A stretch of DNA of 64,000 nt from Rhynchospora pubera (taxonomy: Eukaryota; Streptophyta; Magnoliopsida; Poales; Cyperaceae), in NCBI GenBank assembly GCA_028095005.1, contig CM051461.1, positions 59,377,840-59,441,839 of the forward strand, given 5' to 3'. Below the pieces are notes generated by a model that worked only from the letters and a program-made list of their open reading frames with translations, did not search any database and was not told the origin of the DNA. Position numbers and translations under genes: made by a program. This document shows, piece after piece, positions 44,926-56,537 of the stretch. Numbering within the stretch: position 1 is the first letter of the stretch; every line of letters starts with the position of its first letter.

Positions 44926-45281
44926 TTTTTTCAGTTGCAACTTTAAAACTCAGACAATACGATTACAATCCAATGTACTAAAGGAGGCCTGATTTATTAG
45001 AAAAGCCCACAGAAGTCAAACAAAACAAATTAATAAGACAATACAAACCTAATCCAGCAACCACAAATGCACAATCCAAACCACAATAATCTGGAAAGCA
45101 CAGCAGGTATCACAAGAAAGCAAAACACAAAGGCAATCAATTCCTTGTTGAATGTACAATGAGAGTAAATGATAATCCCCATCTCTTCGTAGGGATGAGA
45201 AGCTATATACAACTTAAGGTTATCTTTTAGTTGATGTCATGCAATCCACATCAGCCATAAATTAGTCTTCGCTCTCAGTAC

Positions 45282-48200
45282 TCATACCTTTAGAACTCTC
45301 GGCCTTACTCTGACTCTTGTAGTTGTAGATGAGTTTATTGTAGAACTATCTTCACTCATTGGAATCATAGGCGGCCCAAACGGAGACCAAATTGTTGGCA
45401 CATCGGGAATTATCAAGGCAGGGCCTCCAAGCATATTTATTATTGTCCCTGTTGTAGGCCTATTGTTTGGATCTTCTTGCACGCACAGTAACGCAATACG
45501 GACACATTTTTTTATCTCTTCATCACAATCATCTTCTAGCACTGGGTCCTTTAGTTGAGAAATCGTGCCATTTTTCCAGTGTACCAGTGCCTGCGCATAA
45601 AAGATTGTAGAGTTTATATCTATATTGTATAGGTATCAAAAATCGTATTCGTATTTTTGTATTGCCATGGAAGACTGTATGTTTAACTTAAGAAATTAGA
45701 ATGCTACCTACTTGCGCTGTTATCAACCTTAAAAAGTAAATGAATTATAATCCCAAAAAAATAGAATTTTATTATGGAAAGGCTTCATGATGCTTGAAAA
45801 GTTTCTGATTGTCCTGATGATTGTATAAATACTCAAATTAGTTATTGAAATTGCAGCTTGTTCTCCAATTAGTAATTTAGAAACCATTTTAAATTACCAA
45901 AGAAAGGTGTAAAAAAAGGCAATGACAAAATCAGTTTGAAAAGGAGAAGCTCATCTGCTCAACGCAATTCGTAATTAATTGCCATCAATCATCATATTTG
46001 TTGAGCATGAGTTCCCATTAAAATGATTTTCATGTGGGATTTCACTTCATTAGATCTTGGTTTCTTGAGATTTCGTTGGATTTAATAATATGGAAATTTC
46101 AATTAAATGACACCAAATCCATTCATATTGATCAAAAAATTTCTAATGAAACGAAATCCCATGTTACAATAAATGAGATTCTAATCAAGGCCTAATTTGC
46201 ATAGGATATCGAATGTCTCCGGGTCTCCCGCATAAGGAGTAATGTATAATATAACTATATATAGACAACTATAATTAAATTTCTGGATATCCTTTTACTT
46301 ACATGTTCAATGAAGTTTGAAATACGGCCTGAACCAACAAATGAACTGTTCTTCTGACCTGTCAGTATCTCTAGAAGAAGAACACCAAAGCTATAAACAT
46401 CTGATTTAGCAGAGAAATTCCCATAAAAAATGTACTCTGGTGCCATATATCCACTGCATTCATGTCGTGAGGAAAAAGAAAAAGGTAAATATCTCAAATA
46501 GCAGTTTCTGTTCCATCTTGTCTATTATAAAATAATGTACTGATGCCAATTACTACCTACTTCATCAATAGCATGAAATACCCTGTTGTACTTGACTATT
46601 GCTACACTGACGGGATCAACAATAGCTCAATAACAATCCTCTAAAAGGATCTAATTAATTAATTGTTACAAAAAATTTTCAAAATCAAAAGAAAAAATAA
46701 TAGTATTGTATCAGCTTGTATATTGTTAATAACCACATTTGCATAATATATGTGAGTTGCTGGTCTGGTCTTATGATGACATTTGGCTCACAATAATGTT
46801 AGGAGTTGTAACAAATAGGTCGCCAAATTTCTTTTGTGCATATGAATGAACAAATGAATGACTAAATATAAAGAACTGTTATAAAATTTGGCTTCCTAAT
46901 CCAGTTCTTTTAATTTTTATCGATCAAAATGATGAGGTAACATAATTTAGATTGTGGGAACAGGGAAGCTAGCAAATTCTTACAATGTTCCAGCAAGAAT
47001 GTTTGTTTCCTTATGGGTTTCATCTTCTTCAAAAAATCTTGCAAGCCCAAAGTCGGCAATTTTTGGATTCATATCTTTGTCAAGCAATATGTTACTGACT
47101 TTTAAATCTCTATGTATGATTTTCATCCGAGAATCCTCATGGAGGTAATGCAAACCATGACTAATCCCTTCAATTATCTTGTATCGCAAATTCCAACTGA
47201 GTTCTGCACGTCTAGATCTATCCTTAGCTGCATTAATGGAGAATTAATAAAAACAAACTTCTGTAGTTGATACATTTGTTTCAAAAATTGTCTGGATTGT
47301 TTTCATTTCCGTAAATCATACCAAAGAGAATCTTGTCAAGGCTCGCATTAGGTAGATATTCATAACAAAGAAGCTTCTCTTGACTAGTTACACAACATCC
47401 CAGCAATTGCACTAAGTTCTTGTGCTTGAGTTTGGCAAGGAAATCAACTTCATTCTTAAACTCTGTTATTCCTTGAACTGAACCATGGGAGAGTCTTTTC
47501 ACGGCTATTTCTTGTCCATCGGGAAGAATGCCCTTAAAATAAAGTATTTGAATTTTTTTAATTTGTTTGTCATTTTTTTAGGGAGGTCCTTGCTATTCAA
47601 TTTTTGTGACACAAGCAAATTTATTTTTCGATCAATCAAGAATTTAAAGTTTTTTCTACCTTGTAAACTGCGCCAAAACCACCTTTCCCGAGCTTATTCA
47701 CGTCCGAGAAGTAATTGGTGGCAGTTTTCAATGTGGCAAAGTTGAACACATGATATTCTGCATTTGGGTTTAGAATATATTTCAGCTCTGTTTCTACAGT
47801 TTCTACTGTTTCAACGTGTGTTTCAATTGTTTCTTCGATAGAGTCCTCGTGATCTGTTGAGAAGAAGATAAGAATCATAATTATATCGAACAAGTAAACA
47901 ATAGTCAAGCTAAATAATATCTATTCAGAAATTTATCTATTTTTCTTTATTGCAAATTAACCGCAGATATATTGATCATGAAAGGTATTAAGTAAACATG
48001 TAAAAGAAGCCTTGAATTAATTTGTACTTTTCTTTGCCCGACGCATTCTCCATACATAAAATCCAAATGCGACAATCCCCACAATGACAAAGCAAACAAC
48101 CAAAACCACAATCGCGACAGTTGAATAAGATTTTGATCCTGCACCATTGAAAGTTATTCCAAGAAATTAGAATTCGTATCCATTGTCCACAATGGGGCAT

Positions 48201-49462
48201 TTAATTTTATATATATACATGCGTAGAGACACGATACTTAGTGAAATTGGAAATTGTTTAAATAATATTATTAAATCCGAACTCAGAACTTATAATATAT
48301 TAAGCAAGGACCAGAATCTAGTATGTAATTTTTGGAACTTGTAACAAAGCTATGCACTCTTACCGTTTACGTCATATAAATTTGTAATCAAATTTTTATT
48401 TTCAACTCCTGACTATTCTGTATGATATGTATTTTCCTTTTTCATTGAAAAATTAATTAAATCAAAAAGAAAAAATAAACGTTTACATTCAATTTGACAC
48501 AACTTATATCCTTCAAATAGTGAAGCAACCAATACATTACAAGTCATTAATTGTGCTTGTTTATCAAATAAGTTCCTAAATTTCTATTAAAAATTTGTGG
48601 GGGACTTACTAGTCATTAATTGTTCTGATGGAGGGTTTGCTGCAGGAGCAGGCGTGGGGCTGACTGAAGGATGGCCAGCAGTCAAGTATTGCTTAGGTTG
48701 GAAGGAATTATTGATGCTTATTAGGTTCCACGACGTCTCATATTTTATGTAGCAACTCCCATATAACAACCTCATTCCTGCTGCATTCATATTGCCTGAG
48801 CAACGAGAGAAGTCATCATTATCTATAGCTCTCTGAAGACACTTTCTACAACCTTGCGGTGTCAGGTCCCTCGTGCACTGCACAGATGCTGAAATAGTTC
48901 CTTTATCGGTAACCATCATTTTGAGTGCTGCCATTCGAGGCTTCTGAGATGCCTCCGCACTTAAATTTGAGATGAAATTGATAACGAACTTCATTGATGC
49001 ATCATCGATTGGAGGTGATATCGTATCGTATGAGCAGTAGTGATCATGAGAATTTACTTGTGAGAAAAAATTTTTATCAGAGTATCTCAAGAAGCATTGA
49101 TCATAGTAAATGACGGCAGTCTTACTCCTTGGGCATATTTCCGATGCTTCTAGCGATGTTGTGTTTCTCAGGCAAGAAATGCAGTCCTCCACCGTGTACT
49201 CGTCATAACACATGATAAGGCCATAAGCCTCATCTGGCCAATTGCCAGATGATAAGGTGGAAAAGCCACCATTTGTTGTTGCATCTCTATAGAGGTAGTC
49301 GATGAGATGTACAAGGTTGAATTCAAAGGTCGACCCGTTGGTATACTTATCTGTGGGTGAACAAATTGACGAGACGAAATTACCTGCACTTGGTTGGAGC
49401 TGGAGAAGTGTTAGAACAAGATGAGGAAAAAGCAATGCAACTGAGAGGGACGCTGAGAGCAT
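45282..49462 (-). CDS. Cysteine-rich receptor-like protein kinase (CRK-B), seven exons
   Basis: Paralogue of CRK-A with the same exon plan: 49462-48610, 48138-48028, 47853-47660, 47532-47322, 47227-46984, 46453-46303, 45590-45282. Phases fit and give 690 residues. Signal peptide, two Gnk2 domains with C-x8-C-x2-C, one transmembrane helix (VAIVVLVVCFVIVGIVAFGF) and a complete kinase: GKGGFGAVYK, Lys398, HRDLKVSN (Asp497), DFG (Asp515) and GYMAPEY. The open frame extends to 49492 but begins there with TTG; the ATG at 49462 aligns with CRK-A. The juxtamembrane Glu/Thr/Val repeat is nine codons shorter than in CRK-A. The last ~13 residues differ: small insertions after INSST shift the frame, and translation ends at TGA 45284-45282, before the stop position used by CRK-A. 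Intron 1 has a consensus GTAAGT donor. Predicted membrane receptor kinase; ligand unknown. Confidence 0.93.
46030..46193. mobile_element. Palindromic MITE-like insertion in CRK-B intron 6
   Basis: CATGTGGGATTTCACTTCAT pairs imperfectly with ATGAAACGAAATCCCATG across about 90 bp. Absent from the matching CRK-A intron. Exact ends and target duplication not resolved. Confidence 0.65.
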
Positions 49463-49782
49463 GATGGTGTTTGTAATTGAGGGATGCTTCAAAGTTGGAA
49501 CATTTGTGAGGATATTTGTATGAAATGAATTGCTAATATATATTCTACATATATACTCTGGCCAACTAATATTCTATCGTTCTTCTTTAGAAAAAAAAAA
49601 CATAACGACTGAAAGAGTCTTAATTGCTCTGAGAGGATGTGATTTCGTTTTGAGAACGAAAATTACCGAAATCCTTATAACATTTTAAAAATGTCTGACG
49701 ATCAATCCAAGAAATTTGTGGTTCACTTCATAGAAAAAATTTGTACTGCTTAATTTTTGCTTATGTAAAGTACTTCATTATT

Positions 49783-49975
49783 GACACCCACATTGAAGTA
49801 TTACTCCGGATTATTTCGGATGATGTCGACAGCTGGACAAAGCATGTCTATGACTTTTTTATTTTTTTTCTTCACCCTTCTGTACAGTTTTTTTCTTTCC
49901 ATTTTTTTTCTTGTAATTATTTTTTATTAATAAATTTTTTTTTGTGAGGTAATTGCCACCTGACCATTAAAAAAC
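49783..49975 (+). mobile_element. 5'-truncated LINE copy upstream of CRK-B
   Basis: Contains GGACAAAGCATGTCTATGAC, TATTAATAAA and the terminal GTAATTGCCACCTGACCATT followed by a short poly(A). Target duplication ACTTCATTATT (49772-49782, 49976-49986). The CRK-A upstream region holds the empty site. Confidence 0.88.
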
Positions 49976-50235
49976 ACTTCATTATTTTTTGGAATTTTTA
50001 AATTTCAATATAAATAAAAAAAACTTTTTACAGATAAAAAAAGACAATCGTTAGAAAGTAAAAATAATAATAACTAAGCGTACTAATATTTAGAAAAATA
50101 AAAAAGTTAATTGTCCTACATGTTTTTAGCAAGGGATTCCAGACATCTTAGATCAATCATATCATCATAAGAAAGTAAAATTTGAACCATCTGTGTTATA
50201 CATACTCATGGGCGCATGTAGAAATAAGCTATGGT

Positions 50236-51626
50236 CACTACGCAAAAAAAAAAAAAAAATACAAAAAAACAAAAAAAAACAAAAAATTTTAGTACCTCTA
50301 TATTAATACCTATTTTTAAAAAAAATTAGTACAAAAAATAGACGGTGACAATTTCGGAATTGTCAGATTTTATTTTGAGTACCAATTTTTTAGAAAAAAA
50401 CCGATACTAAAATATTGGTAAAAAAATTTTAAAAAATGGTTTATCTTTAATAAAAAAAACAATACCAAAGGATTGTCAAAAAAATCAAAATTCTGTCTAT
50501 CTTTAGTACGGCTTTTCTAAAAAATCGGTACTAAAAATAGTATCTTCAATACCAATTTTTTTAAAAAAAATCGGTACTAAATATCAATTTAATTTTTTTA
50601 AAATAAAATGACGCCAAAACCAATTAAGCTTCCTCTCTCTGCGTGAGAATTTTTCTAAGTCCAAAACTTAATTGATGCCTCCTCTCTCTCTCTCGACTCT
50701 CTTCCTCTCCACTGCCTCTCCCTCTCAAACTACTCTCCACTACCTCTCCCTCTCGATCCACTGCCTCTCCTCTTTCTCCACATTGCCTCTCCAGTCCCTC
50801 TCGATCCACTGCCTCTTCCTCTCCACTGCCTCTCCCTCCCTATCCACTGACTTTCTCTCTCTCTCCCTCGACTCGGCTATGACATTCTCTCACTGCTCTC
50901 TCTCTCTCGAGGCAACTGCGCTACTTCTACGACGAGTAAGGTACACCATTCTCTCACCACTAATAGATTTTTGGTTAAACATTTGCGTTAAATGGTTAAA
51001 TTCAACAAATTATCGTTAATTTTTGTTAATGGATTTTGGAATTGGTTAAAATCCGAAATTTTTATAATTGAAATTGGGTTAAAATCCAAAATTGGTATAA
51101 TTTATTAATTTTTGTTAATTTGTATAATTGGGTTTAAATCTAAAAGTTGTATTAATTATGTTAATTATTATTTAAATTATTGTGTATGAATTATTATTTA
51201 TTTCATTGTGTATGTAATTTATTTGTATAATATATAGATTTTGAATTGTGTTATACCGGTACATCGGTATTGATTGATGGCTAGCAAAAAAGGTACTAGC
51301 CTCAGAGACAATTTTTTTTTTTTTACAATGATCTTTAGTACAGGTTATTAGCCCAAAAACCGGTACTAAAGACAGTAAATATAAAAAAAAATGGCGAGGT
51401 TCTTTAGTATCGGTTTTTAAATAATAACCTATACAAAAGATGACATCTTTAGGACTGGTTATTAGTTAAAGATCGGTACTAATTAAAGATCCCGTCTTTT
51501 TTTCGCAAATTCCAGTGTGTTTTTAGTACCGACTTTTTAGTACTGGTTTTTAATTATCTTTAGCACCCACTATATATTATTAGTACCGTTTGACAACCGG
51601 TATTAATAACAAATAATGGCGTAGTG
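50236..51626. mobile_element. Non-autonomous CACTA (En/Spm) element, 1,391 bp
   Basis: Ends CACTACGC and GCGTAGTG with a 3-bp target duplication GGT (50233-50235, 51627-51629). Subterminal regions repeat ACCGGTACTAAAG-type words in both orientations, typical for CACTA. A pyrimidine-rich GC block at 50630-50930 lies inside; no transposase ORF. Absent from arm A. Confidence 0.94.
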
Positions 51627-51818
51627 GGTACATGAAATACTCGGGGAAGATTACATCAAGCTTGTATCTCACCATCTGAATTAGAACAACCGATTTGAAT
51701 GGCTCATTATGATTTTTATTTAGAATTTTATTTTCTGAAATTATCAAAACGAAAACGTATTCAACATAAAATATTTTAGCAAAACATGACAGATAATATG
51801 AACAAGTAATTAAAACTA

Positions 51819-51822
<4 letters not shown>

Positions 51823-51862
<40 letters not shown>
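51823..51862. repeat. (TA)n microsatellite
   Basis: About 20 TA units; the arm A counterpart (14185) has only a short TA stretch. Confidence 0.95.
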
Positions 51863-51866
<4 letters not shown>

Positions 51867-51963
51867 GGAAGTTGGTTCTAGCTAGTATGAGACAAATTCC
51901 ACATACTGATTCCTGTATTTGTACTTCCAATTTGTACAGCAAAATCATAATAAAAATATTATA

Positions 51964-52118
51964 GGATGCGTTTGGATCGTTGGAAGAAAGAAGAAGAAGA
52001 AGGAAGAAGAAAAAAAAATTATAAACAATTCAAACTCTTCACAAAGTTACACACTTCCCAATACTTCTTCTCATTTCTTCCCTTCTTCCCTTCTTCCCAC
52101 ACCTATCCAAACGGAACC
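51964..52118 (+). mobile_element. Tourist-like MITE, 155 bp
   Basis: TIRs GGATGCGTTTGGAT and ATCCAAACGGAACC; target duplication ATA. Core AATTATAAACAATTCAAACT then CTTCACAAAGTTACACACTT is shared with the copies at 10627, 59882 and 63163. Confidence 0.87.
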
Positions 52119-53347
52119 ATACATACACTTCTTTAAATATAAAGCTGTAGATGGCTGAAATAAATATAACTCGAATTTCGGATATGCATTTCTCAAGGAG
52201 TGCAAAATTTTACGTTATGTTACATAACTTATAGCTTGTTTATTTTTATCTTCGATTATTGTTATCAAAGAAGCAGTTTTCTGTTAGAATGCTAGGCAGC
52301 GCGCGGCTTCCAAGCTTATCAAAGAGCCAGTTGCTTGATGCATCAATTTTTAAGTCTTTTGGGACCGTTTAAAATATGAAATAAGAAATGCACCATGATG
52401 GTAAGGTAAATTAAGAGCATTAATTATTCAGTCAGATTATACAAAGTCAGACTAGAAAATTTATTAAAAACAGGAGGGATGACGAAAACCTTGCTAGGGA
52501 GGTGCAGTAAAAAAGAAAAGAATTAAGAAAAGGCCAAACAACAGCCGAGAATGGGAAGAATAAGTCGAGATTACCAATCCAAAAGGATATTATCTTACAA
52601 ATATATGTAGCTTGATAACTAGATCAACAAGGTATCAAAAATCAATATGAAGCATATACTATATAAATATGTTCCTTAAGTATCACCTAATTATCTTATT
52701 GGATTTACAATTTCAAAATTACTATTTTAAATTTTTGGAAGAAACGTCTATTTTAATTTTAAAATTTTGAGGGCGTGTAATATTAGTCCTGCACTTAATA
52801 TCTATGTGGCTGTTTGGATAGGTAAGGAATAAGCAAGAATAGCAAATTCTGGGAGAAAATTTATTTCTAACCATCCAAACTCTTCACAAAATTACACACT
52901 TTTCAATGTTTTCTTCCTAGAAATAAGAGGAATAAGCTATTCCTCTTATTCCTATTTCTGTAGTTAAAATTTTGTAGGATTAACAAGTCAGTTGGAATTG
53001 CCTTATAATCCATGTACTTGGTGCTAAAACACTCTTTTGAGTTTAATTAGAAGAACACAAACACATCTAATTTTGATTTGAAAAATATACTCACTTAAAG
53101 ATATTAATTAGTACGAACACTTTCCTTATTAATTGTGGGTGGGTGTGTGCAAGTTCCATTTTAATGGGATAACAACACCAGCAATCATCAATCATAACAG
53201 TACAATACAAAAAAAATTGTATGATTTGAGTTTTGTTGATAAATTTACGAGTCTGTTTTGTTTGTCGATCCTCTTTTATTTAAATTGATCTGAATATATA
53301 GCTGAAGCATTGGTCAACTGAAAAAAAAAAATAGAGGTGCCTGAAAG
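52119..53347. other. Intergenic with a damaged Tourist-like MITE
   Basis: A diverged copy of the same MITE begins at about 52807 (GTGGCTGTTTGGATAGG) and keeps the CTTCACAAAATTACACACTT core, but its right TIR is missing. No gene seen. Confidence 0.6.
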
Positions 53348-54684
53348 TAGGGGTGAAAACGGTAGCCGTTTCGACCGTTATTTCGTTTCGTTTCGTCCGA
53401 AACGGAACGGAAACGGTTAAAGATTTTGGTTTCGTTTATAGAACGGAACGGATAACGCAAATATAAATCCAGTTTCGTCTCAGAACGGAACAGTTAATGA
53501 AACGGAGCTGTTTCGTGAGCGTTTATTTCGTCTGTTTCGTTTTTAAATTATACGGGTGTGCAATTACTTGGATTGCAGACAAAAAAATTGGAGAAACGAT
53601 GAAACCCTTGCCGCTTGGTCTCACCCTTGTCCCTCTCTCTTTCTCCGCCTCACTTCTCTCCTCTATTTCTTCTCCAATCGGCGATCGCTACTGCTGGCTC
53701 GACCTCTTTCTCTGATCGCTACAGCCTACACTGCTTTCTCTCCTCCTCACATCTCATCTTTGAGGTACAAAAGAGGGAGATGGGAGTTTCAAAGTCGACT
53801 CGACCTCTTTCTCCGACCACTTCACTGCTGGCCATGGCAGCAACTGTCTTTCTCCGACCTCTTCTCCGATCATAAACATAGTCCACCACCTCTCCCTCTC
53901 CTTCACCTCACAAGCCTCACATCTCTCTCCCCTCTCATCCTCCGCCTTTTCCTCTGAGTCGAAACCCCTCTGACCTCCAATGCCCCTCCTCTCTTGACCC
54001 CACTGACTCCTCCCGCCTCCACCTCAGATGGAAGACGTTGCTGAGATTGATGCACTGAGGTTGTCTCATCCCATTTATTTCAAGGTATTTTACAGAAATT
54101 TTGTTTTTTTCTGTTTTTTTTTTCTTTTCTTTTCCTTTTTTTTGTGACTGTTGCTGATTTTTTTTCATTCTTTTTATTTTCCTTTCAAGTAAACTGCTAC
54201 AAGTACAAAGGACTTGGAGATTCAACCTCAATTTGTAAACTGGCAAACTCGCCGATCATGGTTTGAGAATTTTTGTTCTTAATTTTTGCAATTGTAATGT
54301 TATACTGGCACTTTGCAATTTTGCAATTGTAATGTTATTTGGCTACAAGTGATAGTTCTAGCGCCAAATTAGTTGTTTCAGACCTTTTATTGTTAAATAA
54401 GTTGTATTTGTGTTTTGATGAGATTGTTAATTCATCTCTGTGAATTTGTAGTGCTTACTGTTGCTTAGTGTTTTGTGGTATTCCAATCTGATCTCTGTGA
54501 AAACAGTTACAACTTTTGGACCGTTCAAATCGTTTTTGATCGTTCGAGTGAACGATACGATCGACGCAAATAGTGTAAAACGGTTGCAACGATCGGCGCA
54601 AGAAGTTCATAAATTTCGTTCATCAACGCAACAGTTAGCGAAAATGACCAATTTCGTGGTCGTTTAAGACGTTATGCAGCCCTA
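53348..54684. mobile_element. Non-autonomous hAT element with gene-like cargo, 1,337 bp
   Basis: Starts TAGGGGTGAAAACGG, ends CAGCCCTA, with a perfect 8-bp target duplication CCTGAAAG (53340-53347, 54685-54692). Subterminal regions are rich in CGTTTCGTT/AACGGAACG words. The centre (53590-54250) is C/T-rich and resembles a 5' UTR, a short exon (ATG 54028 to 54084, then a GTATTT donor) and an intron with a long pyrimidine tract ending TTTCAAG at about 54189. I take this as captured host sequence; the source gene is not recognised. Confidence 0.85.
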
Positions 54685-55326
54685 CCTGAAAGCAACCCCG
54701 AGCTTTTGCAAAATGTTCTAATAGGCCGTTAGCAAACGGAGAAAGTACTAGATTACTATAGATTCACATGTGTATAAATTCCAGTCTAAAAGGCCTGATT
54801 GGGCTCTGTTTATACATGCGTTGTGTACCCATAAGACTTGTTCTTTTAAAGGGAAAAAAATGAAAGGGTTTCTTACACATTCACTGGAAGTCTGGAATGT
54901 AATATAGTGTTCTTCGGAAGCTACAACTTGAGGTTAGAACTACTAAATATCCACGTTTGTCGTTCATAGCGGTCAGATGTTTATTGTACGTGCAAATGAA
55001 ATGGGGAAAAAGGGAAAAAAATAAATAACTAAATAAAAAGATTGAAACTTTCAAAAACCTAAATTATTCTGTACAATCAATCGTATCTGGCATTGAGGCA
55101 TTGAGGCCACAACATGATACTCAAAATGACTAACTTATTACTGAACCAAAACTCGGCCAAGTGAAGTAGTGATATATCATATCATATACGGTATCTTCTC
55201 AGTCTTTGATCAGATGCAACTTACCTAGCAACCTGCAACAAAATAGAACTCGTTGAGATGAACTTGATTCATATCAGATTGCTCTATCAGTAACGTTGAT
55301 TCATATTTTCACATGTCAGAGAGAGC

Positions 55327-56103
55327 TTACATTCTAAAGGAGTTTATTTGGCATCTAGGATTGCTCCCGCTTTTCGCAGCACCAGCCTTGGCACCTTTAC
55401 ACTGAAAGTCCACTGGTGCTTTCAACACAGTCCAGTCCCCGGCCATAACCAACACACTACTCGCCACTTCCACAGCAACGGTCAATTCTCTTTCTTTCAT
55501 CTTGTCAACGATATCCTTAGCTGTAGTCGCGTCAGAAACCTCTGATTGCATGCTAATTGTGGACCAAACAAGGGTCACATTTTTCTGACCCTGCTTGAAT
55601 CCCTGTGCCACGCCATATCCCAACAGTGTGTCTTTGTCCTTTACACCATATGTCCATGTTGTTATATTGAAATCACGGTATTTAAACCATAAAACTGTGT
55701 TTTTATTCGTTGCCTCTACAGCCACATTAAATTGAGAACTCAATAATAAATCACCAGATTGGTTTGTAAGCTTGACTTCTGATAGGGCAAGGTGGTTAAG
55801 ATGAAATTCTGGGAATCTTGGTTGGATGAAAATATACAAAAAGAAAAAACATAAAGCTGTTAAGAAAATGAAAATGATAATCAGAGCTGAGAGCCAGAGG
55901 CAGCAGGAGCAGAGACATGTTCGACGCTTGATCGGGCGTTGCAGTACACGGTGTTGAGGCGGTAGCTGATAGCTTCTGGATGGGCTAGTTAGAACATGGA
56001 CAGAATCATGTTGGTGTGGAAAGGAATACGCATTGGTGGGACGGTCGATGTGACCAGGTGGCTTGGCATAGCACATGCTGGACGAAGATGGCGAAGTCGA
56101 CAT
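55327..56103 (-). CDS. NDR1/HIN1-like protein (LEA-2 family), single-pass membrane protein
   Basis: 258 residues, ATG at 56103, TAA at 55329-55327. The N-terminal ~60 residues are Pro/Ser/His-rich and cytosolic. A basic stretch RPIKRR plus a Cys cluster precedes one long hydrophobic helix (about 70-95, SALIIIFIFLTALCFFFLYIF region). The rest is an extracellular LEA-2 type beta domain (about 105-235: FHLNHLALSEVKL, VAVEATNKN, VTLVWSTISM, LTVAVEVAS). Members include plant NDR1 and NHL proteins that act at the plasma membrane in pathogen response. Length fits the family. The stop overlaps a possible donor (AGAAT/GTAAGC), and a good acceptor (TTGTTGCAG) lies about 90 bp downstream, so splicing could replace the end with about ten other residues. 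The simple single-exon reading is preferred. Confidence 0.9.
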   Translation of the reverse strand: MSTSPSSSSMCYAKPPGHIDRPTNAYSFPHQHDSVHVLTSPSRSYQLPPQHRVLQRPIKRRTCLCSCCLWLSALIIIFIFLTALCFFFLYIFIQPRFPEFHLNHLALSEVKLTNQSGDLLLSSQFNVAVEATNKNTVLWFKYRDFNITTWTYGVKDKDTLLGYGVAQGFKQGQKNVTLVWSTISMQSEVSDATTAKDIVDKMKERELTVAVEVASSVLVMAGDWTVLKAPVDFQCKGAKAGAAKSGSNPRCQINSFRM

Positions 56104-56509
56104 AATCGACTGGTAAGTTTTACTGCTCTTAAAAGATCAAATTGGTGACAGAGAAATTGTTTAAAATTGGAAGCGCAGAGGAGAAACTCGGGAGGAGGCA
56201 ACGTGCAGTTCAAGTGGAACGTCTATCTTTGGAGCCGATATCATTCTTTTTTTAGAGATGCCTTTTTTTTTAAATTTCAAATCACAAGCATCAATATCCA
56301 ATAATTTAGGCCTTCCATCAGTCAGAAAAATCAATATCCAAAGTTGGAGTTTAGATGATTCTAAAGTTGTAAAAGAGAATGATTCTCATGAGGTTAATTA
56401 ATTTGGCCGTTCTCGTACTTGTAATTAGTTCTTGAAGTAGAAGTACCAATCCAGACAGCGCAATTTAACTATTTAATATAATGAAACTACCCATGAGTCC
56501 TCAGATCTT

Positions 56510-56522
56510 TTTTTTGAGGGTC
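56510..56522 (-). mobile_element. Minimal LINE insertion (13 bp)
   Basis: TTTTTTGAGGGTC, the reverse complement of GACCCTC plus poly(A), sits between two copies of GAGTCCTCAGATCTT (56495-56509 and 56523-56537). The terminal GACCCTC matches the LINE end at 7392-7423. Confidence 0.82.
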
Positions 56523-56537
56523 GAGTCCTCAGATCTT

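Larger units (their letters stand above)
44020..51945. repeat. Duplication arm B (contains CRK-B)
   Basis: Same order and orientation as 6150-14270. Private insertions in this arm: 44242-44925, about 46030-46193, 49783-49975 and 50236-51626. Confidence 0.88.

Noticed and set aside
50672..51019. Ser/Leu-rich 115-codon ORF
   Set aside because: Pyrimidine-rich low-complexity segment inside the CACTA element.
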